This document shows positions 53,076 through 61,289 of a stretch of 64,000 bases of DNA, in pieces; position 1 is the stretch's first letter; every line of letters begins with the position of its first letter. The position numbers were made by a program, and so were the translations under genes. The notes under the pieces are model-generated. The model saw nothing but the letters and a program-made list of their open reading frames with translations, did no database searches and had not been told where the DNA came from. This DNA is from Porphyromonas cangingivalis (GTDB lineage: Bacteria; Bacteroidota; Bacteroidia; Bacteroidales; Porphyromonadaceae), in the NCBI RefSeq assembly GCF_900638305.1, contig NZ_LR134506.1, positions 1,674,001-1,738,000 of the forward strand, read 5' to 3'.

Positions 53076-53597
53076 ATGCAGTACATCATCATCACTTTCG
53101 CAGTCTTTTTTGCGCTCAGACTTGTGTCGCTCTCCTACTCGATTCGCAATGAGAAACGCCTCATCAGCAAGGGCGGTGTCCAGTACGGCAAGAAAAATTC
53201 GCTCCTACTCACCCTCGCACACATTGCTTACTACTTCTCTGCGCTCTATGAGGCTTATGCAAGGGGGATAGAGTTCAACAACCTTTCGGCTTGGGGCGTG
53301 GGTGTGATGGCCTTTGCCTATGTGATGCTCTTCTATGTCATCTACAAGCTCCATGACATCTGGACGGTCAAGCTCTACATCGTGCCGAACCAAAGGATCG
53401 ATACGAGCTTCATCTTCAAGGTCGTACGTCACCCCAACTACTTCCTCAACATCATCCCCGAGCTCATCGGTGTAGCCCTCCTCTGCAACGCCTGGTACAC
53501 ACTCATCTTCGGACTTCCTGTGTATGCGTGCCTCCTTGCTGTCCGTATCCGTCAGGAAGAGGTGGCGATGAAGCACCTTTGGGTCAAGGGCGAATAA
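53076..53597 (+). CDS. Isoprenylcysteine methyltransferase-like membrane protein
   Basis: A 173-residue protein with about four to five membrane helices. Near residue 113 it has VVRHPNYFLNIIPELIGVAL, the RHP-x-Y-x(8)-PE signature of the ICMT/phospholipid methyltransferase superfamily that binds S-adenosylmethionine, followed by RIRQEEVAMKHL at the C-terminus (the E-E cap). Bacterial members methylate small lipids or have unknown substrates. The chosen ATG gives a first helix at once; upstream in-frame codons overlap the promoter. It precedes the metal ATPase by about 95 bases but that gene has its own promoter. Confidence 0.75.
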   Translation: MQYIIITFAVFFALRLVSLSYSIRNEKRLISKGGVQYGKKNSLLLTLAHIAYYFSALYEAYARGIEFNNLSAWGVGVMAFAYVMLFYVIYKLHDIWTVKLYIVPNQRIDTSFIFKVVRHPNYFLNIIPELIGVALLCNAWYTLIFGLPVYACLLAVRIRQEEVAMKHLWVKGE

Positions 53598-53621
53598 GAT
53601 CTTTGCCCCACAAAAAGCATA

Positions 53622-53657
53622 TTGCAACTCGGTTGCAGGGGTTAATCCTTACATTTG
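53622..53657 (+). promoter_or_regulatory. Metal ATPase promoter with an embedded operator-like palindrome
   Basis: TGCAAC-TCG-GTTGCA (53623-53637) is a perfect 6-3-6 palindrome, lying just upstream of the -7 box TACATTTG (53650-53657). This is where a repressor would block the -33 region. The Fur-family gene at the end of the operon is the obvious candidate binder. Confidence 0.6.
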
Positions 53658-53693
53658 TGATAGGAAGAAAAACCACTTAACAACATCGTCATC

Positions 53694-55649
53694 ATGAGTT
53701 GCAATAATCATAATACCCAATCGTCTTGCGGATGTGGCACATCTCACTGCCACACCGGAGACAAGACATCGAAACGAAACGAATACATCCGCCTCGGAGT
53801 GGCGACAGCGATGCTCATCATCGGTGTCGCCCTCGGGTGGAATGGATTTACCTGCTGGGGGATATGTTGGTTGCCCAAGGCTTGGTATCTCTTCGCCTAC
53901 CTCCTCGTGGCCGAACCCATATTCGACTCGGCGTGGGAGCTGTGGAAGAAGGAGAGATCCGTCTTCAACGAACTTTCGCTCATGATCTTGGCGACCATCG
54001 GTGCCTTCTACATAGGAGAGTATCCCGAAGCCCTCACCCTCATCATCCTCTATACCGTCGGTGAGATCCTCCAAGACAAGGCGGTGGAGAAGGCTCGTCG
54101 CAACATCGGCGACCTGCTCGATGTGCGCCCCGATACCGTCCATGTCCTGCGTGACGGCAAGGAGGAAGAGACACATCCGTCCCAAGTCTCCGTGGGTGAG
54201 GTGATCCGTCTGCGTGTGGGCGAACGTGTCTCTCTCGATGGTACACTGTCTTCGTCTATCGCCACACTCGATACTTCGGCACTCACCGGAGAGTCAAGAC
54301 CTGTGGATGTCTCTCAGGGAGAGATGATCCTCGCAGGATCTATCGTGATGGGATCACCCATAGAGATGACGGTGAGTCGCCCTTACTCCGAAAGTACGCT
54401 GGCCAAGCTCCTTCATCTCGTCGAAGAGTCGGGACAGTACAAGTCCAAGACAGAGACCTTCATCCGAAGGTTCGCACGTGTCTATACCCCTATCGTCACA
54501 GCTCTTGCGGTGCTTATCGTCACCGTTCCGTGGCTGTGGTCGATGTATGATGGGGGCTTCTACTATGACTTCCACACATGGTTTTATCGTGGGCTGGTAT
54601 TCTTGGTCACTTCGTGCCCATGCGCCTTGGTCATCGGTGTGCCTCTCGCATACTTCGCAGGCATAGGGAGTGCTTCGAAGCACGGCCTCCTCTTCAAAGG
54701 CAGCGTACATCTCGACAAACTGAGACAAATTACCGCCTTTGCGCTCGACAAGACCGGTACGGTGACACGTGGCAATTTTGATGTCACTTCGACAAAGCCG
54801 GCAGACGGTGCAGGCGAAGAGACTTTCCGTCTCCTCGTGGCTGTCGAAGGCCACAGCACTCACCCAATAGCTCAAGCCGTGTGCAGATACTTCGGCTTCG
54901 AGACGCTTCCCTCGGTGACAGACATCCATGAGGATGCAGGATTCGGGCTCACGGCACGTACCGAAAGCGGAAAGACCATCCTCGTAGGCAGTCCCAAGAT
55001 GATGGAGAAGCACGGTGTGGCCCTTCCCGAAGGGCTCATCGACGAGACCCACACCTTCGTCCTCATCGCCATCGACAACGTATGGCAAGGGGCTGTCCTC
55101 CTCTCAGATACCTACAAGGAGACGAGCACTCAGGCCCTCTCCGCACTGCATCAAAAGGGTGTACGTGAGGTCGTCATCCTCTCAGGAGACCGACAACCCA
55201 TCGTCGATGAGGTCGCTCGTACCGTGGGTGCTGACAGAGGTATAGGCGGACTATTGCCACAGGACAAGGTCAGAGAGGTGCAAGCACTCATCCGTGCCGG
55301 AGAGACCGTGGCATTTGTGGGAGATGGACTCAACGATGCCCCTGTCATGGCGATGAGTGATCTCAGCTTCGCTATGGGAGCCATCGGCAGTGATGCAGCC
55401 ATCGAAGCTGCCGATGTGGTCATACAGTCCGACGACCTCCTCCGTCTCTCCGAAGGAGTAGACATCTCTCGATTTACGCACCGTATAGTGCTCCAAAACA
55501 TTATATTTGCATTAGCCTTCAAGGTCATCATCATGATCTTGGCTACCGCAGGGCTTGCCACCCTCACCCTTGCCATCGTTGCGGACGTGGGTGTATCGCT
55601 CCTCGTTGTCCTCAATGCCATGAGGGTACTGGGCTTCAGAGTAAAGTAA
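53694..55649 (+). CDS. zntA: P1B-type heavy-metal ATPase (Zn/Cd efflux type)
   Basis: A 651-residue inner-membrane pump. It has the transmembrane metal site SCPCALVIG, phosphorylation site DKTGTVTRG, TGES in the actuator domain, the HP motif in GHSTHPIAQA and the hinge GDGLNDAPVMA. Instead of a ferredoxin-fold metal-binding domain, the N-terminus is a short Cys/His tail (CNNHNTQSSCGCGTSHCHT, first 21 residues). CPC with a Lys-rich hinge and the C-terminal DVGVSLLVVLNAMR (Asp in helix 8) fit the Zn2+/Cd2+/Pb2+ subgroup. A Fur-family regulator follows 21 bases later. Confidence 0.9.
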   Translation: MSCNNHNTQSSCGCGTSHCHTGDKTSKRNEYIRLGVATAMLIIGVALGWNGFTCWGICWLPKAWYLFAYLLVAEPIFDSAWELWKKERSVFNELSLMILATIGAFYIGEYPEALTLIILYTVGEILQDKAVEKARRNIGDLLDVRPDTVHVLRDGKEEETHPSQVSVGEVIRLRVGERVSLDGTLSSSIATLDTSALTGESRPVDVSQGEMILAGSIVMGSPIEMTVSRPYSESTLAKLLHLVEESGQYKSKTETFIRRFARVYTPIVTALAVLIVTVPWLWSMYDGGFYYDFHTWFYRGLVFLVTSCPCALVIGVPLAYFAGIGSASKHGLLFKGSVHLDKLRQITAFALDKTGTVTRGNFDVTSTKPADGAGEETFRLLVAVEGHSTHPIAQAVCRYFGFETLPSVTDIHEDAGFGLTARTESGKTILVGSPKMMEKHGVALPEGLIDETHTFVLIAIDNVWQGAVLLSDTYKETSTQALSALHQKGVREVVILSGDRQPIVDEVARTVGADRGIGGLLPQDKVREVQALIRAGETVAFVGDGLNDAPVMAMSDLSFAMGAIGSDAAIEAADVVIQSDDLLRLSEGVDISRFTHRIVLQNIIFALAFKVIIMILATAGLATLTLAIVADVGVSLLVVLNAMRVLGFRVK

Positions 55650-55670
55650 CGACTAAAAATAATTTGTGCC

Positions 55671-56129
55671 ATGTGTGATCATCCCGAAAAAAAGAAAGTG
55701 CTGAGCATCAACGAACTTGAAGCTCTCTTCGGACAGGAGGGAGTGCGCCCCACGGCACTCAGAGAGCTTATCTACACGACCCTTGCCCAAGCCGACGAAG
55801 CCCTCTCCCTCGGCGACATCGAGGTGCGTCTGTCGACGGTGGACAAGAGTACAATCTCTCGCACACTCCATCTCCTCGAAGGGGTAGGCGTGATCCACCG
55901 CATCAATGATGGCACAGGAGCGATCAAGTATGCCGTCTCACAGATCGATGCAGAGGAGCACAACGAGTCTCCCCATGCACACTTCTACTGCTTGCGTTGT
56001 GGCAAGACGGTGTGTGTCGAACAGACGACCCTGCCTTCGATCGAACTCCCCGAAGGCTTCACTCCACAAGTATTGGACCTCATCATCCAAGGGGTATGCC
56101 CGGCTTGCAACGCTTCGAAAAAGAAATAA
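55671..56129 (+). CDS. Fur-family metal-responsive repressor
   Basis: A 152-residue regulator. The winged helix is LFGQEGVRPTALRELIYTTL ... DKSTISRTLHLLEGVGVI, and the dimer domain has HAHFYCLRCGKTVCVE with a CxxC, then CPAC near the end, giving the structural zinc site. The family includes Fur, Zur and PerR. Being 21 bases after a Zn/Cd-type ATPase suggests it senses zinc or related metals and controls efflux, which would be opposite to a standard Zur that controls uptake. The operator is likely the palindrome at 53623-53637. Metal and mode are inferred. Confidence 0.85.
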   Translation: MCDHPEKKKVLSINELEALFGQEGVRPTALRELIYTTLAQADEALSLGDIEVRLSTVDKSTISRTLHLLEGVGVIHRINDGTGAIKYAVSQIDAEEHNESPHAHFYCLRCGKTVCVEQTTLPSIELPEGFTPQVLDLIIQGVCPACNASKKK

Positions 56130-56152
56130 GCCCTCCACCCCCTCACCATAAA

Positions 56153-56198
56153 ACAAGTGTGCCACGAGCCATCAATATAAGGCTCGTGGCACACTTGT
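56153..56198. terminator. Bidirectional terminator, perfect 18-bp stem
   Basis: ACAAGTGTGCCACGAGCC pairs without mismatch with GGCTCGTGGCACACTTGT around ten bases, T-rich on the right. It separates the metal operon from the convergent AbiE pair. Confidence 0.88.
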
Positions 56199-56251
56199 TT
56201 GTCTTCCCTACCTCCGTCCTTAGGCGACTTTCTTTCGAACTTATATAACAT

Positions 56252-57163
56252 TCATATTTTCAGATGATCTAAGAGTTTTTGTATGCCTTGGGCAAATTTT
56301 TGGGGATCTTTCTCTTTTAGTTTTGAGATATTTTGGAGCTTCCACTGCACAGATGGAAAGGCGCTGAGATCTCCCACGGGACATAGATCCCATTTGGGGG
56401 CACCGTGCTCAAACGACAGCAGAAAGGCTCTATCTCCATCATCTAAACTATCATTCACTTTTTGGATAAGTGTACACCTTGCTTCTTTGTAATCAGAGTA
56501 AGAAAAGGGGATTTCTGTCATTCCTCTGAATTGATTTTCAAGTGCTCCCTCTTGATCTACATCGTGAGGAGCAAGGGACTCGATGATAGGCTTATCACTC
56601 CCCAATAGTGCCAACAGCAGCCCACCTTTGACGCATCCCCAAGCCTCATCCTTGATGTATTTGCAATCAAAAATATCTCTCGGATGCTGTCGGCTTAATG
56701 CCGCAGCAATCTTTCCTCCATAGAGTTGGGAGTATGGAACAAGTCTGGCTTTACAATCAGCCTGAAACTCTTCTCTCGCTTTGGGGCAAAGTGTACGGAC
56801 ATCCACTTCCCCAAGGATACCACGCTTGGTTCCATTTACTTCTATTTTGACCATTGCTCCTTGATAGGCACATTTTAACTTCCAAATATCAGGTTCGTGT
56901 ACCACTTTAATTCCTGGTATACTACGCTCTATCAAGGCCTTTAACTTCGCCAGATGAAAATTGATTTTGTCCAAACTCTCTTTGCGAGGCTCGATAGGGA
57001 TATAGGTCAGGTCAACATCTACAGAGTAACGAGGGAGATCTTGGTGAAACAAATTGATGGCCGTACCTCCATGGACGGCAAAATCCTTGATCTGATATAC
57101 CAGAGGCATGATGCGGATCAGCAATGCCACTTGATGCTTGTACTGTGTATCATTCATAGTCAT
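56252..57163 (-). CDS. abiEii: AbiEii toxin (nucleotidyltransferase) of a type IV TA system
   Basis: A 303-residue protein of the AbiEii/DUF1814 nucleotidyltransferase family. The active-site region is FAVHGGTAINLFHQDLPRYSVDVDLTY (GG...DxD), followed by KIEVNGTKRGI and VPYSQLYGGKIAAALSRQHPRDIFD. AbiEii proteins transfer nucleotides to tRNA acceptor ends and halt growth, giving phage abortive infection. The C-terminal part is intact. It overlaps the antitoxin gene by 14 bases, which is the normal order (antitoxin first). The codon use is AT-rich, consistent with a mobile defence cassette. Confidence 0.88.
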   Translation of the reverse strand: MTMNDTQYKHQVALLIRIMPLVYQIKDFAVHGGTAINLFHQDLPRYSVDVDLTYIPIEPRKESLDKINFHLAKLKALIERSIPGIKVVHEPDIWKLKCAYQGAMVKIEVNGTKRGILGEVDVRTLCPKAREEFQADCKARLVPYSQLYGGKIAAALSRQHPRDIFDCKYIKDEAWGCVKGGLLLALLGSDKPIIESLAPHDVDQEGALENQFRGMTEIPFSYSDYKEARCTLIQKVNDSLDDGDRAFLLSFEHGAPKWDLCPVGDLSAFPSVQWKLQNISKLKEKDPQKFAQGIQKLLDHLKI

Positions 57164-57914
57164 GGAGTTCTTGGGGGATTGTCATTCGGTATTTGTTGAT
57201 GTACACCCCCGACTTGACCAACTGTAGTTTGTGTGTGCCTAAGTCTACGTCAGACAGATCCAACTCGTCAAACCAATAGTGGCCTGCCTTTTCGGCCATA
57301 TAGAGAAAGACCCGTTTGAGTCGGTAGTGTTTGGTGGTATGGAGGAGATGCTGTACTATGTCGGGACGTAGAGTAGTGAGTTGCTCCATTATATAAAACA
57401 AGTCCATATATCCGTAATGTCGGGGAGCAAGAAAAAGGCACTCCATAAAGGCTTGTTCGGGGGCAGAGACAAGCAAATCCCAGTCGAGATACTTCAGACT
57501 TGTTACTTGAGGTACCAAAAACACCTCTGTCCCAAATGCTCTGAACTCACGGTCAAAGGCCTCTGCCCTCATCCATTGAGGGGTAGTCTCTTGTCTCGAA
57601 GTTACCATGAGCAGCGGCTTCCCCATAGGCACATAGTGGTTGAATCCCCACAGCTCCAAGGCTGAATGTGCGGCAACTCTGAAGTCCTTTTTGAGTTGGG
57701 TATTGTACGACACCAATGCCCCGAAGGCTGACAAGGAGTCTCCTGTCCTATACATAACCCCTCTGCTCAGTGATGACAGCCAGCCCGAGGAGCGATAACG
57801 GTTGATGAGCTGAGGAGAGTACCCTTGTTTGTTCAGCCACGTGGAGAAGTATAAGCCCCCCTTCTGTCCCAATTGGAGCAATTGGTTTATTTTACTCTCT
57901 TTTAATATACTCAT
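57150..57914 (-). CDS. abiEi: AbiEi antitoxin of a type IV TA system
   Basis: A 254-residue protein. The N-terminal winged helix (about 8-60, GGLYFSTWLNKQGYSPQLINRYRSSGWLSSLSRGVMYRTG) is typical for AbiEi, and the C-terminal domain (VAAHSALELWGFNHYVPMG, APEQAFMECLF) blocks the toxin. AbiEi also represses its own operon by binding inverted repeats in the promoter. Inverted AATAAACT elements lie at the start codon (57912-57922) and at 58002-58014 and could be that operator. It is the first gene of the pair. Confidence 0.85.
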   Translation of the reverse strand: MSILKESKINQLLQLGQKGGLYFSTWLNKQGYSPQLINRYRSSGWLSSLSRGVMYRTGDSLSAFGALVSYNTQLKKDFRVAAHSALELWGFNHYVPMGKPLLMVTSRQETTPQWMRAEAFDREFRAFGTEVFLVPQVTSLKYLDWDLLVSAPEQAFMECLFLAPRHYGYMDLFYIMEQLTTLRPDIVQHLLHTTKHYRLKRVFLYMAEKAGHYWFDELDLSDVDLGTHKLQLVKSGVYINKYRMTIPQELHDYE

Positions 57915-58249
57915 AGTTTATTTTCTTCAGGTATTCTTCAACTACAAATATATAAACATTCGAATACTCTGACAAAGAAACAGTTTGTTTTTATGAGGTA
58001 TAATAAACTTATAGTTGATTAGTAAGAATTAAAATAAACCAACAAGGGCTCATCCTCAAAAAAGTCAGATGTCCGACTCTCCGAAAAAAAACTCTAACTT
58101 GTTGCATCACCTCAGACAAACTTCTTACATCTCCTTAGGCGACTTTTTGCGGAGGAGCGAAAGGAGGGTTGTCAAACTTTATAGAGATCATATTTGTTAA
58201 ACATAAAACAGATAATCAGAATTCAATAAATATCATACCTATATATAAT
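57915..58249. other. Divergent gap between the AbiE pair and gnd
   Basis: This 335-base AT-rich gap contains AATAAACTTATAG (58002-58014), inverted relative to CATAGTTTATT at 57912-57922, as a possible AbiEi operator. Near its right end is a gnd promoter candidate: TTG at 58169-58171, 17 bases, CATATTTG at 58189-58196. No gene is supported in it. Confidence 0.45.
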
Positions 58250-59704
58250 ATGGAACTATCTCACATAGGGCTCATCGGACTTGCCGTGATGGGCGAAAAC
58301 CTCGCTCTCAATATGGAGCGCAACGGCTTCCGTGTCTCTGTCTACAACCGTAGCGCAGAGCAGGTCGATAGATTTATGAACGGTCGTGCTGCAGGGAAAC
58401 GTTTTGCAGGACACAAGGACATTGCCTCGTTCGTGGCTTCGCTGGAACGTCCTCGCAAGATCGTCATGATGATCAAGGCCGGTGCTCCTGTGGATCAGGT
58501 CATCGATCAGCTCTTGCCTCACCTCGAAGAGGGAGACATCCTCATCGATGGGGGCAACTCCAACTATATCGACACCGAACGCCGTGTGGAATCTCTCCGA
58601 GCAAAGGGTATCCTCTTCGTCGGCTGTGGTATCTCGGGTGGCGAAGAGGGTGCACTCAACGGACCTTCGATCATGCCGGGTGGTGCGGTCGAAGCTCGCC
58701 CTCATGTGATGCCTATACTTCAGAAGATCGCTGCGGTGGCGAAGGAGGATGGTGCTCCTTGTTGCAACTGGGTCGGTGGCGGTGGATCGGGACATTTCGT
58801 CAAGATGATCCACAACGGGATCGAATACGGTGATATGCAACTCATCTCGGAGGCTTATTTCATCATGAAGAAGGTGCTCAACTACGACAACGACCACATG
58901 GCGGACATCTTCGCCACTTGGAACAAAGGTGTCCTTGAGAGCTACCTCGTGGAGATCACTTCGGACATCCTGCGTCGTAAAGACGAGGCAACGGGTACAC
59001 ACCTCATCGACATCATCCTCGATGCCGCAGGACAAAAGGGTACGGGCAAGTGGTCGGTGATCAATTCGCTCGAATATGGCATCCCTCTCAACCTCATATC
59101 GACAGCGGTCTACGAGCGTAGCATCTCTGCGCTCAAAGGCTTGCGTACCGAGGCTACAGAGCTGTACAACCTTCACCTCGTGCCACTACCGTTTACGGGA
59201 GAGCCCGTGAAGAAGATAGAGACTGCTCTCTATGCATCCAAACTCGTGTCTTATGCACAAGGCTTCCAACTCATGGCGGAGGCTTCGGCGGAGAGGGGCT
59301 GGGACCTCAACCTCAGCGATGTGGCTCGTCTGTGGAGAGGGGGATGTATCATTCGTTCGTCTTTCCTCAACAAGATCGCTGAAGCCTATGAGCGTAACGC
59401 TCAGCTCCCACACCTCCTCTTCGACGAATACTTCAAGAGCGAGATGATCAAGTCCCTCGAAGACTGGCGTGAAGTCGTCTCACTGGGTGCTCGTGTGGGT
59501 CTGCCGATACCGGCATACAGTTCGGCCCTCAACTACTTCCATTCTCTCACGACGGCTCGACTCTCGGCCAACATGATACAAGCGCAGAGAGACTACTTCG
59601 GTGCGCACATGTTCGAGAGGGTAGACAGACCGAGGGGAGAGTTTTTCCACGAAGATTGGGTCGGTCTGGGCGGAGATGCCGAGAGCACTGTCTACACCGT
59701 CTAA
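58250..59704 (+). CDS. gnd: 6-phosphogluconate dehydrogenase, decarboxylating
   Basis: Oxidises 6-phosphogluconate to ribulose 5-phosphate, CO2 and NADPH. The 484 residues show GLIGLAVMGENLALNMERNG (nucleotide loop), VYNRS, ILIDGGNSNYIDTERR, GISGGEEGALNGPSIMPGG, GSGHFVKMIHNGIEYGDMQL (catalytic Lys) and AAGQKGTGKW. Length is that of the long dimeric form. The ATG at 58250 is chosen for the family N-terminus (MELSHIGLIGL). zwf begins about 50 bases later, and pgl overlaps zwf, so all enzymes of the oxidative pentose phosphate branch are in one unit. Confidence 0.95.
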   Translation: MELSHIGLIGLAVMGENLALNMERNGFRVSVYNRSAEQVDRFMNGRAAGKRFAGHKDIASFVASLERPRKIVMMIKAGAPVDQVIDQLLPHLEEGDILIDGGNSNYIDTERRVESLRAKGILFVGCGISGGEEGALNGPSIMPGGAVEARPHVMPILQKIAAVAKEDGAPCCNWVGGGGSGHFVKMIHNGIEYGDMQLISEAYFIMKKVLNYDNDHMADIFATWNKGVLESYLVEITSDILRRKDEATGTHLIDIILDAAGQKGTGKWSVINSLEYGIPLNLISTAVYERSISALKGLRTEATELYNLHLVPLPFTGEPVKKIETALYASKLVSYAQGFQLMAEASAERGWDLNLSDVARLWRGGCIIRSSFLNKIAEAYERNAQLPHLLFDEYFKSEMIKSLEDWREVVSLGARVGLPIPAYSSALNYFHSLTTARLSANMIQAQRDYFGAHMFERVDRPRGEFFHEDWVGLGGDAESTVYTV

Positions 59705-59756
59705 AAGGTATAAAACACAATCTATGACATTGACAACAAGAAATATACAGCCGATA

Positions 59757-61289
59757 ATGCCGAAGTCCCTGATCCTCGTGATCTTTGGTGCTTCGGGAGA
59801 CTTGACGATGCGCAAGTTGGTGCCCTCGCTGTACCAACTCTTCATCAAGAACAAGATGCCCGAGCGTTTTGCCATCGTGGGGGCTGCCCGCACGGCTTAC
59901 ACCGATGAGGCATACAGGGATTATCTCTATGACAAACTCAAGGAACACTTGCCCGAAGAGGTATTCACCGAAGAGGTGGCAAGGGACTTCCTCCGTCATC
60001 TGTACTACCACGCCATGGATCCTGCCGAAGTGGGAGATTACGACGGCTTCAAGGATCGTCTCGAAAGTCTCGACAAGGAGCTGGACAATCCTCGCAACTA
60101 TGTCTTCTATCTCGCGACGCCTCCTCGCCTCTACGGTATCATACCTCAGCACCTGACATCCGTGGGACTCAACGAGGGCAATGCGCATGGTACGGAGGAG
60201 ATCCGTCGCATCGTCATAGAGAAGCCTTTCGGTTACGATCTGGAGTCTGCGCTGGAGCTCAACAAGGTATATACCTCTTCGTTCGAGGAGGATCAGCTCT
60301 ACCGTATCGACCACTTCTTGGGTAAGGAGACAGCACAGAACATCATGGCTCTGCGCTTTGCGAACGGTATCTTTGAGCCCCTCTGGAACCGCAATTACAT
60401 CGATCGTATCGAAATCACGGCGGTCGAAAACCTCGGCATCGAGGGACGTGGTGGCTTCTACGACGAGACGGGAGCACTCCGAGACATGGTACAGAACCAC
60501 CTCGTACAGCTCCTTGCTCTCACGGCGATGGAGCCCCCTGCGGTCTTCAACTCGGACACGTTCCGTGATGAGATCGTCAAGGTCTACCAATCTTTCAGAC
60601 CCCTCAAAGACAAACAAATACATGAGGAAGTCATCCGTGGACAGTACACGGAATCGATGGTCAATGGCAAACAGCTCAAGGCTTATCGAGGGGAGGACAA
60701 GGTCGATCCCGAGAGCCGTACGGAGACTTATGTCGCCATGAAGATGTATGTCGACAACTGGCGATGGGGCGGAGTACCGTTCTTCATCCGTACAGGTAAA
60801 CAGATGCCGACGAAGGTGACGGAGATCGTCGTCCATTTCAAGGGCACTCCACATTCGATGTTTACGCCCGACTGTACCGACTGTCATATCCCTAATGTCC
60901 TCACCATACGTATCCAACCCAACGAAGGTACGGCACTGCGTTTCGGCATGAAAGTACCTGGATCAGGCTTCGATGTCCAACAGGTATCGATGGACTTCTC
61001 CTACGATAAGCTCGGCGGCGTACCCGTCGGTGATGCTTACTCGCGTCTCCTTGAGGACTGTATGAAAGGTGATCCCACGCTCTTCACCCGAAGCGATGCC
61101 GTCGAGGCTTCGTGGAAGTACTTCGACCCCATCATCAAGGCTTGGAAAGAGGACGAGACGATCCCTCTCCACGGTTATCCTGCTCGTACGTGGGGACCGA
61201 AGGAGGCAGATGCACTCATGCCCGAAAGGCGATATTGGACCAACCCTTGTAAGAACCTCACCGATACCGACCTCTACTGCGAACTATGA
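59757..61289 (+). CDS. zwf: Glucose-6-phosphate dehydrogenase
   Basis: Oxidises glucose 6-phosphate to 6-phosphogluconolactone with NADP+. The 510 residues show VIFGASGDLTMRKLVPSLY (Rossmann loop), IEKPFGYDLESAL, RIDHFLGKETAQNIMALRFANG (catalytic His and substrate loop) and GVPFFIRTGKQMPTK. Start: ATG at 59757 yields PKSLILVIFGASG, like other family members; an ATG at 59724 would add 11 residues and is not excluded. It overlaps pgl by four bases. Confidence 0.94.
   Translation: MPKSLILVIFGASGDLTMRKLVPSLYQLFIKNKMPERFAIVGAARTAYTDEAYRDYLYDKLKEHLPEEVFTEEVARDFLRHLYYHAMDPAEVGDYDGFKDRLESLDKELDNPRNYVFYLATPPRLYGIIPQHLTSVGLNEGNAHGTEEIRRIVIEKPFGYDLESALELNKVYTSSFEEDQLYRIDHFLGKETAQNIMALRFANGIFEPLWNRNYIDRIEITAVENLGIEGRGGFYDETGALRDMVQNHLVQLLALTAMEPPAVFNSDTFRDEIVKVYQSFRPLKDKQIHEEVIRGQYTESMVNGKQLKAYRGEDKVDPESRTETYVAMKMYVDNWRWGGVPFFIRTGKQMPTKVTEIVVHFKGTPHSMFTPDCTDCHIPNVLTIRIQPNEGTALRFGMKVPGSGFDVQQVSMDFSYDKLGGVPVGDAYSRLLEDCMKGDPTLFTRSDAVEASWKYFDPIIKAWKEDETIPLHGYPARTWGPKEADALMPERRYWTNPCKNLTDTDLYCEL

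Noticed and set aside
58055-58110. AAAAAAGTCAGATGTCCGACTC as a further member of the AGTCGTTAGACT repeat family
   Set aside because: Only the A-run and AGTC match; there is no second unit and no stable stem, so similarity is too weak.
59547-60917. 456-codon open frame on the minus strand across zwf
   Set aside because: It is antisense to gnd/zwf, which are complete and conserved; the product has low-complexity Val/Leu/Arg composition typical of shadow frames.
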